5,534 nt of DNA from Oscillospiraceae bacterium (GCA_031266295.1 JAISBH010000233.1:1-5534), one strand, 5' to 3'; shown: positions 1 through 5,534, counted from the first letter of the stretch. Program-made: numbers and translations. Notes: generated by a model not told the origin, from the letters alone.

Positions 1-713
1 ACAGAAGGGGTTGCTTTATCGTTCGCCGTTTTGGGATCGGTATAACGGCTAAGATTACCCCAACTCACAACCGTTCCATCATCTTTAACAAGCAGAGCTT
101 GCTTGTGACCCGATATAATCATGTTTTTCACCCTATCCGTAAAATCTTTCCTCGTTCTGTGAACCTTGAATGTGTCGCCCATAATATCAGCCACGCCCTT
201 TCGCAACTTCTTTCTTGCCGAAAACAAACGATTTTTTACGATACTAATCGGTAAATCCAAGAATCGGCTGATTTCAGCCATTGAGTATTCGCTGATGTAG
301 AACAGAATCGTTATCGTCCGTTCTTTTTCTGGCAGCATCTTAACTGCATTGAAAACCTGAAATTTCAATTCTTTGCGTTCAACAATTTCCATTGGGCTTT
401 GCTCTTGGCTGTGGATGCCAAGGACATCATTCAAAGGAGTGACCGGCAATCTCCGTTTGCGGTAAAAGTGTCCGCATTGAGAAAAGACAATTTTCCGAAA
501 CCAGGACGGGAAAGCCTCTGGCGTTTGCAATGTACTCAACTTGAAAAATGCTTGCAGGAACGAGTCCTGTGCGACATCTTCCGCGTATTGATAATCTTTC
601 AAAATGGAATAGGCATAGCCAATCGCCATTCCCTGAAAGCTATCAACCAAGACTTCAAACGCGCTTATGTTACCATCTTGTGCTTTGATTACCAGTTCAT
701 TGTTGAATTTCAT
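1..713 (-). CDS. ECF-type RNA polymerase sigma factor with C-terminal RCC1-like repeat (3' end outside window)
   Basis: Presumed sigma-70 family factor of the ECF type, which would direct core RNA polymerase to a specific promoter set. The reverse strand is open from ATG at 713 to the window edge (237 codons plus 2 bases). Region 2 spans about residues 17-88, with the core-binding segment YAEDVAQDSFLQAF at 43-56. A linker follows, then region 4 at about 118-172, with LPEKERTITILFY and a helix-turn-helix (MAEISRFLDLPISIVKNRL). Simple ECF factors end near here at 160-200 residues. This one goes on through a basic linker to residues about 199-220, where GHKQALLVKDDGTVVSWGN matches the RCC1 repeat pattern (small residue-H-x-x-A-L-x-x-DGTV-x-x-WG). 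More repeats may lie outside the window. The start is backed by AGGAGGT 11 bases upstream. The gene is more AT-rich than lepA. The sigma call is firm; the RCC1 call rests on one visible repeat; the target promoters are unknown. Confidence 0.9.
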   Translation of the reverse strand, partial: MKFNNELVIKAQDGNISAFEVLVDSFQGMAIGYAYSILKDYQYAEDVAQDSFLQAFFKLSTLQTPEAFPSWFRKIVFSQCGHFYRKRRLPVTPLNDVLGIHSQEQSPMEIVERKELKFQVFNAVKMLPEKERTITILFYISEYSMAEISRFLDLPISIVKNRLFSARKKLRKGVADIMGDTFKVHRTRKDFTDRVKNMIISGHKQALLVKDDGTVVSWGNLSRYTDPKTANDKATPS

Positions 714-724
714 GTCTGCCTTTT

Positions 725-731
725 ACCTCCT
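725..731 (-). promoter_or_regulatory. Shine-Dalgarno of the sigma-factor gene
   Basis: Read on the minus strand this is AGGAGGT, a full match to the anti-Shine-Dalgarno sequence, ending 11 bases before the ATG at 713. It fixes the start of the sigma-factor gene, since no other in-frame start lies near it. Confidence 0.8.
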
Positions 732-882
732 CGCTATAGGTTTCTGACTATAAAGAGCCGTGTTAATCGAGAGAAGTTTAATGTTAGCCGAAATATTTTT
801 CGAGAACAACGATAGCCGTTACCGCCATATAAAACAAACAAATCCGAACCCGTCGCTGATTGGCATGAGTTCGAGTTTTTAT

Positions 883-888
883 ATTATA
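883..888 (-). promoter_or_regulatory. Possible -10 box upstream of the sigma-factor gene
   Basis: The minus strand reads TATAAT, an exact consensus -10 hexamer, about 170 bases before the sigma-factor ATG and about 40 bases outside the edge of the IS remnant. No good -35 lies 16-18 bases upstream (the best is TGTTCA), and the surroundings are AT-rich, so chance is likely. A second candidate, TATAGT at 747-752, is closer to the gene but also lacks a -35. ECF genes often use their own promoter type, and I could not identify one. The rest of 714-928 shows no gene. Confidence 0.25.
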
Positions 889-932
889 TCACGCTATACC
901 GCCTATGAACAGTGCAAAAGCAGAGATTCGCG

Positions 933-944
933 GAAATCAACTTT
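933..944 (+). repeat. Terminal inverted repeat of the IS remnant, transposase 3' end
   Basis: GAAATCAACTTT, the exact reverse complement of 1812-1823. The transposase stop codon (937-939 on the minus strand) lies inside it, as is usual when the coding sequence runs into the end of an IS. Confidence 0.75.
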
Positions 945-1735
945 CACAATACGCCGACAAGCGAGGCAAGAGGGAACAATCGAAGAGGCAGGAAAACATG
1001 ATACGGAAGAGAAGACATTTGTCGGCGTGAGCCGACCTGAAGAGTTTAACGACGTTCAACGAGATTTTACGCGCCATGTTCAGGTTTTACGGTTCGTTTC
1101 TATCTTGGGAGCGACAGGAAACCTCGTTGAAATGAACGTCGAGCAGCCAAAGCATCGTTTCTACCGACCACTCCAACTGATCGCATCACAGCAACTCGTC
1201 GACGGCCCCCTTCGGCTTGAAATGTAGTAACGCCATTCATCGGAAGAACCTTTTTGTCGTATACATGTGAATGTATAGCACCTACGCATACTAAACCTGC
1301 CTATCCGCTTTCTGCCCAAACGTAATACTTAACTCAGCCAATTGTGGGCTGACTCTATGCAGAGACGACTTGTAACGCTCCATTTTAGCTGTGAAACGAA
1401 TCGTTTTACCATCCATGGAAATTATATCCGCCTGTCCGAAAACAAATCACGAACCCATTTCGATGAAAAACTTGTTGAACAACTCTGGTTTTATAATCTT
1501 CAATAATTTCGTTAGCCAATAGAAGCATGGAATCTTCTCAGCTCCGTAATGTCTGGCAAAAAAAAGTTGCGACCGACTCGCTCAACGCCCATTGGCGTAT
1601 CTGGCAGACGTTGCGCAACCCACACATTGAACCCAATATCACGATCGCCAGCGCCTCCCCAACGCTGTACGTGTACCCATGGTATGCCATCGTCGCCTCA
1701 ACCTTGGATAACCGCTCCACCTGTCCCGCGTTCAT
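937..1735 (-). pseudogene. ISAs1-family transposase, broken by frameshifts, stops and an internal deletion
   Basis: Four pieces follow each other in family order. Piece A starts at ATG 1735 (GAGGG just upstream) and ends at ATFF near 1559; it resembles the N-terminal domain, with ALAIVILGSMCGLRNVCQI. A frameshift falls at eight T residues (1558-1565). Piece B resumes as ARHYGAEKIPCFYW, passes PELFNKFFIEMGS and a TGA at 1447-1449, reaches the catalytic-Asp motif ISMDGKTIR near 1416, then LHRVSPQLAELSITFGQK, and stops at 1291. Piece C is DEWRYYISS near 1246-1216. Piece D, in another frame, holds the C-terminal signature WSVETMLWLLDVHFNE with the catalytic Glu, stops at 1186-1188 and 1087-1089, then KISLNVVKLF, ending at TGA 937-939 inside the terminal repeat. 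About a third of the usual protein, including the middle catalytic Asp, is missing between B and C. The family call rests on motif memory, but the motif order is convincing. It cannot encode an active enzyme. Confidence 0.85.
1260..1277. repeat. Perfect palindrome at the deletion junction of the transposase
   Basis: TATACAT-GTGA-ATGTATA has 7-bp arms and a 4-base centre. It sits in the short stretch (about 1247-1290) between piece B and piece C of the transposase, where about a third of the reading frame is missing, and it has no place in the protein alignment. It may mark the deletion point or be foreign filler. Confidence 0.6.
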
Positions 1736-1778
1736 GTCGTTTCCCTCGCTTGTTTTGCTCGTTGTCATGCGCATATTA

Positions 1779-1800
1779 TGGCTCTTTTCTGGCTCTTTTC
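1779..1800. repeat. Tandem direct repeat, 2 x 11 bp
   Basis: TGGCTCTTTTC occurs twice in a row without a gap, between the IS end and the transposase start. It could be a replication-slippage duplication in the decaying element or a feature of its promoter region; nothing else supports a role. Confidence 0.6.
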
Positions 1801-1811
1801 CCTTGCGGCGA

Positions 1812-1823
1812 AAAGTTGATTTC
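1812..1823 (-). repeat. Terminal inverted repeat of the IS remnant, transposase 5' end
   Basis: AAAGTTGATTTC on the plus strand, a perfect 12-bp partner of 933-944. It lies 77 bases upstream of the transposase start at 1735, a sensible distance for an IS promoter end. Confidence 0.75.
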
Positions 1824-1905
1824 TGTGGAAAAACCCAAGCGGCGTTTAAATGGAGAATATACAAAAAATAGGGAATTAACCGCCATCCGTCATCATCTAT
1901 CCCAC

Positions 1906-1934
1906 TTGCAAAACGCCGTTGGTTATGGTACGCT
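1906..1934 (+). promoter_or_regulatory. Weak candidate promoter for the TIM-barrel/lepA genes
   Basis: TTGCAA at 1906-1911 and TACGCT at 1929-1934 are 17 bases apart and match the vegetative consensus at 4 of 6 and 3 of 6 positions. The gap 1828-1988 between the IS remnant and the first plus-strand gene is the obvious place for a promoter, but this candidate is weak. An AT-rich alternative -10, CATTAT at 1956-1961, lacks a -35. Confidence 0.25.
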
Positions 1935-1988
1935 CATCGCGGTCAAGCGTTTATTCATTATGCACATTAACAGAAACGAGGCTGAACC

Positions 1989-2888
1989 ATGAAGCTCGGC
2001 ATTAGTTCATATTGCCTCGACTCCCTGATCCGCAGGGGCGAGATGACATTACAGTCCACGATCGATTGGGCCGCACGCCAAGGCGCGGAGTGCATGGAGT
2101 TGGTACCGTTCGCTTTCACGTTTGAGACTGTGGACGGGGAGATTGATTGCGACGCGATAAAAAACGCGAGGCGCTGGGCCGCCGACGCTGGGATTGAGCT
2201 GATTAACTACTCCGTACTTGCCGACTTGTGTAAGGAGGAGCCAGCTGATCTGACAAACGAGATTGCCCGCGTAAAGAGGCATATCGATATCGCCGCTGAA
2301 CTGGGACTGCCGCGAATGCGCCACGATATCAGCGCGTTCCGACGCCCGCGCGGACTGAACGGAGCCGCCGAGTTCGACCGATTGCTGCCGCAGATGGCGG
2401 ACGCGGCGGGCGAACTGTCCGATTACGCGTTGCCTCGCGGCGTAATGACGCTGGTCGAGAATCATGGCTTCTTCGTCAACGGCTGCGACCGTACCGAACG
2501 GTTGATCCGCGCCGTCGGTCGGTCCAACTTTGCGCTGCTCTTGGATACAGGCAACATCGCGTGTGTGGATGAGATACCCGAGGTGGGCGCGCTGCGGCTG
2601 GCCTCGTTCGCACGGATGATCCACCTGAAAGATTTCTACATCCGCCGCACCGATCCTGGCGACGCGCATGACTTCGACTGTGCGGGCAGCTGGTTCCAAA
2701 CGCAGGCGGGACGCTACCTGCGCGGATCTATACTGGGACAAGGCGACCTGGACGTCCCGGAGATGCTGCGTGCGGTCAAGACTGCCGGATATGACGGGCC
2801 TGTCGCCATAGAGTTCGAGGGGCTGGAAGAGCCCAGATACGCCACTAAGGTTTCTTTGGACAACGCGCGGAGGTTTTGGGATATATGA
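1989..2888 (+). CDS. Sugar phosphate isomerase/epimerase, xylose-isomerase-like TIM barrel
   Basis: A 299-residue cytoplasmic protein of the superfamily that includes xylose isomerase, IolE/IolI-like enzymes and endonuclease IV. Members are usually metal-dependent sugar or sugar-phosphate isomerases or epimerases. It opens with the beta-1 strand KLGISSYCL and has a second-strand CMELVPF (Glu37). Probable metal ligands fall in the usual order: Glu157 in TLVENHG, Asp186 in LLLDTGN, His212 in MIHLKD and Glu275 in VAIEFEG. The stretch RGSILGQGDLDVPEMLRAVK (246-265) resembles the segment before the last strand in many family members. There is no signal peptide and the length is normal. The ATG start has GAGG 7 bases upstream. 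The last bases overlap the lepA start by 4 bp, so the two genes should be translated together. The substrate cannot be told from sequence, and no sugar transporter or kinase lies nearby. Confidence 0.88.
   Translation: MKLGISSYCLDSLIRRGEMTLQSTIDWAARQGAECMELVPFAFTFETVDGEIDCDAIKNARRWAADAGIELINYSVLADLCKEEPADLTNEIARVKRHIDIAAELGLPRMRHDISAFRRPRGLNGAAEFDRLLPQMADAAGELSDYALPRGVMTLVENHGFFVNGCDRTERLIRAVGRSNFALLLDTGNIACVDEIPEVGALRLASFARMIHLKDFYIRRTDPGDAHDFDCAGSWFQTQAGRYLRGSILGQGDLDVPEMLRAVKTAGYDGPVAIEFEGLEEPRYATKVSLDNARRFWDI
2869..2873 (+). promoter_or_regulatory. Shine-Dalgarno of lepA inside the upstream gene
   Basis: GGAGG lies 11 bases before ATG 2885 but only 2 bases before the in-frame TTG at 2876. 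It therefore favours the ATG, which sits in an ATGA overlap with the stop of the TIM-barrel gene. Confidence 0.75.
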
Positions 2889-4687
2889 GTTTTACCGATC
2901 CCGCATTGATCAGGAATTTCTGCATCATCGCGCATATCGACCACGGCAAGTCCACGCTAGCCGATAGGTTGCTTGAACGCACAGGTGTGTTCGCTCAGCG
3001 TGAGATGGTCGAGCAGATACTCGACAGCATGGATCTCGAGCGTGAGCGCGGCATCACCATCAAGTCCAAGCCCGTGCGTATGCCCTACACCGCGCGCGAC
3101 GGGATCACGTACACCCTGAACCTGATAGACACCCCCGGTCACGTCGATTTCACGTATGAAGTCAGCCGTGCGTTGGCCGCGTGCGAGGGCGCGATACTCG
3201 TCGTCGACGCGACGCAAGGCGTGGAGGCGCAGACCCTCGCCAATGCCTACCTAGCGCTGGAGCACAACCTAACGATACTGCCCGTCATCAACAAGATTGA
3301 TCTGCCCTCCGCCGCGCCGGAGCACGCCCGCGAGCAGATCGAGGAGATGCTGGGACTCCCCGCCGAGGACGCGCCGCTGATCAGCGCGAAGCAGGGTATC
3401 GGTATCGACGAAGTGCTGGAGATGGTCGTGCGCGAGGTTCCGCCGCCGAAGGGCGATTTGAATAAACCCGCGCGCGCACTGATATTCGACAGCTTCTATG
3501 ATAACTACAAGGGCGCGATATGTTCCGTGCGCGTGGTCGAGGGTTCGTTTGCTCAGGGGCAGCGCATCCGCATGATGGCCGGAGGTGTTGAGTTCGACCT
3601 TGTCGAGGCGGGTGTGTTCCATCCGGGATACCTGCCTGCGGAGGCGCTTTCAGCGGGCGAGGTTGGGTACCTGGCTGCGTCCATCAAGGATATCCGCGAC
3701 ACCCGCGTAGGCGATACCGTCACCGACGCCTCTAACCCGGCTGCCGAACCGTTGCCTGGTTACCGTCAGGCGCGGTCGATGGTATTCTGCGGCATCTATC
3801 CCGCAGACGGCGCGCGTTACGCCGACCTGCGCGAGGCACTGGAGAAACTGCGCCTGAACGACGCCGCGCTGATGTTTGAGCCGGAGACCTCCGCCGCGCT
3901 GGGCGTGGGCTTCCGGTGCGGGTTCCTGGGCTTGCTTCATATGGAGGTAATACAGGAGCGGCTGGAGCGGGAGTTCGATCTCGATCTGATCACGACCGCG
4001 CCCAGCGTCGTTTATGAGATATACAAGACCGACGGCACAATGCTGACCATCGACAACCCGACTAATCTGCCCTCCGTCACAGAGATAGCCGAGATGCGCG
4101 AGCCGATCGTCCGCGCGACCATATATACGCCGCAGGATTCGCTTGGCGCGCTGATGGAACTGAGCCAGACCAAGCGCGGCGTATACATAGAGCTGAAGTA
4201 CGAAGGCGACCGTGCGCTGCTGGTGTACGATCTGCCGCTTAACGAGATACTGTTCGACTTCTTCGACCAGGTGAAGTCCCGCTCAAGGGGCTACGCATCG
4301 TTCGATTATGAGTTGGCGGGATACCAGAAGAGCGATCTGGTTAAACTGGATATACTGCTGAACGGCGAACCGTGCGACGCGTTGTCGATTATCGTGCATC
4401 GGGACAAAGCCTACGCGCGCGGCCGCTCAATCGCGGAGAAGCTGGTTGACGTGATACCCAGGGCGCAGTTTGAGATACCGATTCAAGCGGCGATCGGCGG
4501 AAAGATAATCGCGCGGGAGACGGTAAAAGCCGTGCGAAAAGACGTGCTGGCCAAGTGCTACGGCGGCGACATCACGCGAAAAAAGAAACTGCTTGAGAAA
4601 CAGAAGGAGGGCAAGAAGCGTATGCGCCAAGTGGGATCGGTCACGGTGCCCAGCGACGCGTTCCTGGCCGTGCTGAAGATGGATTAA
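2885..4687 (+). CDS. lepA: Elongation factor 4 (LepA), ribosome-associated translational GTPase
   Basis: A full-length LepA of 600 residues, the usual size. The family binds the ribosome, can back-translocate tRNAs in vitro, and is linked to translation under stress and to 30S assembly or initiation. The GTPase motifs are complete: AHIDHGKST (16-24, P-loop), RERGITIK in switch I (53-60), DTPGH (82-86) with catalytic His86, NKID (136-139) and SAK (167-169). EF-G-like domains II, III and V follow, with GFRCGFLGLLHMEVIQERLE at 342-361. The LepA-specific C-terminal domain, which distinguishes it from EF-G, fills about 490-600 and includes IVHRDKAYARGR, FEIPIQAAIGGKIIARE and the basic CYGGDITRKKKLLEKQKEGK. 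No key residue is missing. ATG 2885 was chosen over TTG 2876 for its GGAGG spacing. In many Clostridia lepA sits beside spoIIP/gpr and hemW-hrcA; here neither side shows them. Confidence 0.98.
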   Translation: MSFTDPALIRNFCIIAHIDHGKSTLADRLLERTGVFAQREMVEQILDSMDLERERGITIKSKPVRMPYTARDGITYTLNLIDTPGHVDFTYEVSRALAACEGAILVVDATQGVEAQTLANAYLALEHNLTILPVINKIDLPSAAPEHAREQIEEMLGLPAEDAPLISAKQGIGIDEVLEMVVREVPPPKGDLNKPARALIFDSFYDNYKGAICSVRVVEGSFAQGQRIRMMAGGVEFDLVEAGVFHPGYLPAEALSAGEVGYLAASIKDIRDTRVGDTVTDASNPAAEPLPGYRQARSMVFCGIYPADGARYADLREALEKLRLNDAALMFEPETSAALGVGFRCGFLGLLHMEVIQERLEREFDLDLITTAPSVVYEIYKTDGTMLTIDNPTNLPSVTEIAEMREPIVRATIYTPQDSLGALMELSQTKRGVYIELKYEGDRALLVYDLPLNEILFDFFDQVKSRSRGYASFDYELAGYQKSDLVKLDILLNGEPCDALSIIVHRDKAYARGRSIAEKLVDVIPRAQFEIPIQAAIGGKIIARETVKAVRKDVLAKCYGGDITRKKKLLEKQKEGKKRMRQVGSVTVPSDAFLAVLKMD

Positions 4688-4719
4688 ACCTACTTATATT
4701 CCACTACTCAATTACTACT

Positions 4720-4724
4720 GGAGG
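4720..4724 (+). promoter_or_regulatory. Shine-Dalgarno deciding a TTG start for the HD gene
   Basis: GGAGG ends 7 bases before TTG 4732. The other in-frame starts fit poorly: TTG 4726 is 1 base away and ATG 4744 is 19 bases away. No clear terminator hairpin is seen between the lepA stop and this site (4688-4719). Confidence 0.65.
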
Positions 4725-4731
4725 TTTGCAA

Positions 4732-5400
4732 TTGTCCCAACCCATGACACTAGATCGCATCCGGAAGGACCCCAGTCTGCGAACGCTGATCGACGCCGCG
4801 AACCAGCATCTGGCCGCACAGGGGTTCACCGACCACGGCCCGCGTCACGCGAGATTCGTCAGCCACTTCGCCAAGGAGATACTGTGCTGTTTGGGATATC
4901 CAGAGCGCGAGGTGGAACTGGCCGCCATCGCGGGCTATGTCCACGACATCGGTAACAGCATCAGCCGTGTCAACCATGGCGTCAGCGGGGCGTGCATGTT
5001 GTTTCCGCTGCTGCTGCAGATGGATATGCCTATGACCGACGTGCTTGTTATCGTCACCGCCGTCGGCAATCATGACGAGGATATCGGAGTTATCACATCC
5101 CCGATAACGGCGGCGCTGGTCATCGCGGACAAGGCCGACGCCAGCCGCAGCCGAGTCCGCAACGGCACGCCAGAGCCGGGCGACATCCATGACCGCGTCA
5201 ACTTCGCCATCGAGCATAACCGCCTGACCGTGGATTCTGAACGCCGAGTAATCCAGCATCAGCTGGAGATGGATTCGTCAAGCTCAATCATGGAGTACCT
5301 GACGATATACATGCAGCGCATCGCGATGTGTGAAAGGGCCGCGAGATTCCTGGGCTGCACGTTCGATCTGTCGATCAACAGCCACGCGATTAACGGATAG
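4732..5400 (+). CDS. HD-domain phosphohydrolase
   Basis: A soluble 222-residue protein (from TTG 4732) with the metal-dependent HD phosphohydrolase fold, whose members hydrolyse phosphomonoesters or nucleotides including signalling nucleotides. Candidate metal ligands in order are His39 in HGPRHA, His71-Asp72 in GYVHDIGN, His82 in VNHGVSG, His114-Asp115 in GNHDED and Asp133/Asp136 in VIADKADASRSRVR. This spacing fits an intact active site. The N-terminal 30 residues are helical; the part after residue 145 has no motif I recognise. There is no membrane segment, GAF or response-regulator domain, and none of the HD-GYP signature, so a cyclic-di-GMP enzyme is unlikely. It also lacks the RelA/SpoT synthetase partner. 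It lies 44 bp after lepA without an obvious terminator, so co-transcription is likely. The fold is sure; the substrate is unknown. Confidence 0.85.
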   Translation: MSQPMTLDRIRKDPSLRTLIDAANQHLAAQGFTDHGPRHARFVSHFAKEILCCLGYPEREVELAAIAGYVHDIGNSISRVNHGVSGACMLFPLLLQMDMPMTDVLVIVTAVGNHDEDIGVITSPITAALVIADKADASRSRVRNGTPEPGDIHDRVNFAIEHNRLTVDSERRVIQHQLEMDSSSSIMEYLTIYMQRIAMCERAARFLGCTFDLSINSHAING

Positions 5401-5423
5401 TTGCACCTTATACTCAACAAAAT

Positions 5424-5460
5424 CCTCCCTTCATTCGTCATATAAGATGATAGCGGGAGG
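5424..5460 (+). promoter_or_regulatory. Hairpin that could mask the ribosome binding site of the last gene
   Basis: CCTCCC (5424-5429) is the exact complement of GGGAGG (5455-5460), the Shine-Dalgarno of the gene starting at 5472. Between them TCAT (5438-5441) can pair with ATGA (5447-5450) around a 5-base loop, and outside them AAT (5421-5423) can pair with ATT (5464-5466) past a small bulge. As RNA this would bury the ribosome binding site. It could also be a weak terminator after the HD gene, but the T run (TTTT, 5468-5471) follows 7 bases later and is short. Regulation is inferred, not shown. Confidence 0.45.
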
Positions 5461-5471
5461 CGGATTGTTTT

Positions 5472-5534
5472 ATGCGCAGCAAGAGGAAACGAGGCATATC
5501 GTTCGGCACATGGATCATGCTGACGGTCACGGCG
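5472..5534 (+). CDS. N-terminus of a probable exported or membrane protein (cut by window edge)
   Basis: Only the first 21 codons are present and the frame is open to the window end. It reads MRSKRKRGISF followed by GTWIMLTVTA: five basic residues in the first seven, then an uncharged hydrophobic run. This fits a signal peptide or an N-terminal membrane anchor with a cytoplasmic N-terminus. GGGAGG ends 11 bases before the ATG. The family cannot be identified from so little sequence. Confidence 0.6.
   Translation, partial: MRSKRKRGISFGTWIMLTVTA

Larger units (their letters stand above)
929..1827 (-). mobile_element. Decayed ISAs1-family insertion sequence
   Basis: About 0.9 kb remnant, compared with roughly 1.2-1.4 kb for intact family members. 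It is defined by a broken ISAs1-type transposase read on the minus strand and by a matching pair of terminal repeats (GAAATCAACTTT at 933-944 and its reverse complement at 1812-1823). The similarity continues outward as CGCG versus CACA, so the element probably ends near 929 and 1827. No target-site duplication is visible beside those ends, which fits an old, eroded insertion or slightly misplaced ends. The outer ends are inferred from the repeats and could be off by several bases. The element is transcribed toward the sigma-factor gene. Confidence 0.8.

Noticed and set aside
399..815. Plus-strand open frame of 138 codons
   Set aside because: It lies antisense to the sigma-factor gene, has no ribosome binding site and no recognisable domain.
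1021..1036. GTCGGC-GTGA-GCCGAC hairpin as a terminator
   Set aside because: There is no T run on either side, and it lies within the transposase C-terminal coding remnant (RSAHADK).
760..1227. Plus-strand open frame of 155 codons
   Set aside because: It is antisense to the C-terminal part of the transposase remnant, which gives recognisable motifs on the other strand. The plus-strand product has none.
1736..1864. N-terminal extension of the minus-strand frame up to ATG 1864
   Set aside because: The upstream part crosses the IS terminal repeat and the tandem repeat, and has no transposase similarity. ATG 1735 has GAGGG at good spacing and fits the family N-terminus.
1841..1917. GGCGTTT (1841-1847) and AAACGCC (1911-1917) inverted pair
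   Set aside because: Only 7 bp with a 63-base spacer; expected by chance and not at the edges of any recognised element.
1527..1992. Two overlapping plus-strand open frames (1527-1871 and 1549-1992)
   Set aside because: Both run antisense to the N-terminal transposase piece and show low-complexity, non-family sequence.
2049..2741. Minus-strand open frame of 230 codons (and shorter ones at 2957-3217, 3269-3622, 3650-3940, 4427-4630 and 4750-5259)
   Set aside because: These are antisense shadows of GC-rich genes with clear protein families on the plus strand.
2876..2884. lepA start at TTG 2876, adding three residues
   Set aside because: GGAGG would be only 2 bases away; ATG 2885 has workable spacing and gives the standard LepA N-terminus.
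1..5534. CRISPR array, tRNA or rRNA gene, or integrase attachment site
   Set aside because: No regularly spaced repeats, cloverleaf or rRNA-like sequence were seen on either strand.

Overview
The window looks like a chromosomal segment from an uncultured or little-studied Bacillota (Clostridia-like) bacterium. The reasons are strong GGAGG-type ribosome binding sites before nearly every gene, a LepA of clostridial type, an HD-domain protein of a kind common in Clostridia, frequent ATA isoleucine codons despite fairly high GC, and the remains of an ISAs1-family insertion sequence of the Firmicutes kind. The taxonomic call is an inference from protein character; no search was run.

Layout. (1) Positions 1-713, minus strand: the 5' 237 codons of an ECF-type sigma-70 factor. 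Its C-terminus continues past region 4 into an RCC1-type beta-propeller repeat and runs off the window. (2) Positions 714-928: its leader, with a strong Shine-Dalgarno and a possible -10 box. (3) Positions about 929-1827: a decayed ISAs1-family element on the minus strand. The transposase can be followed through three frames, with three in-frame stops, a frameshift at a homopolymer and an internal deletion; matching 12-bp inverted repeats lie at both ends. All long plus-strand ORFs here are spurious. (4) Positions 1828-1988: a gap that probably carries the promoter of the following genes. (5) Positions 1989-5400, plus strand: three co-oriented genes of higher GC. They are a xylose-isomerase-like TIM-barrel sugar phosphate isomerase/epimerase, lepA (elongation factor 4) overlapping it by 4 bp, and after 44 bp an HD-domain phosphohydrolase that probably starts at TTG. 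(6) Positions 5401-5534: a leader in which CCTCCC can pair exactly with the GGGAGG ribosome binding site of the next gene, then the first 21 codons of that gene, which look like a signal anchor or membrane segment.

How the parts relate. The TIM-barrel gene, lepA and probably the HD gene form one transcription unit, with tight coupling at the first junction. LepA is a translation factor; its two partners are a presumed carbohydrate isomerase and a presumed phosphohydrolase, with no obvious shared pathway. The sigma-factor gene and IS remnant lie on the opposite strand, are more AT-rich, and look like a separate accessory block. The two most notable observations are the sigma factor-RCC1 fusion and the possible RBS-sequestering hairpin before the last gene.
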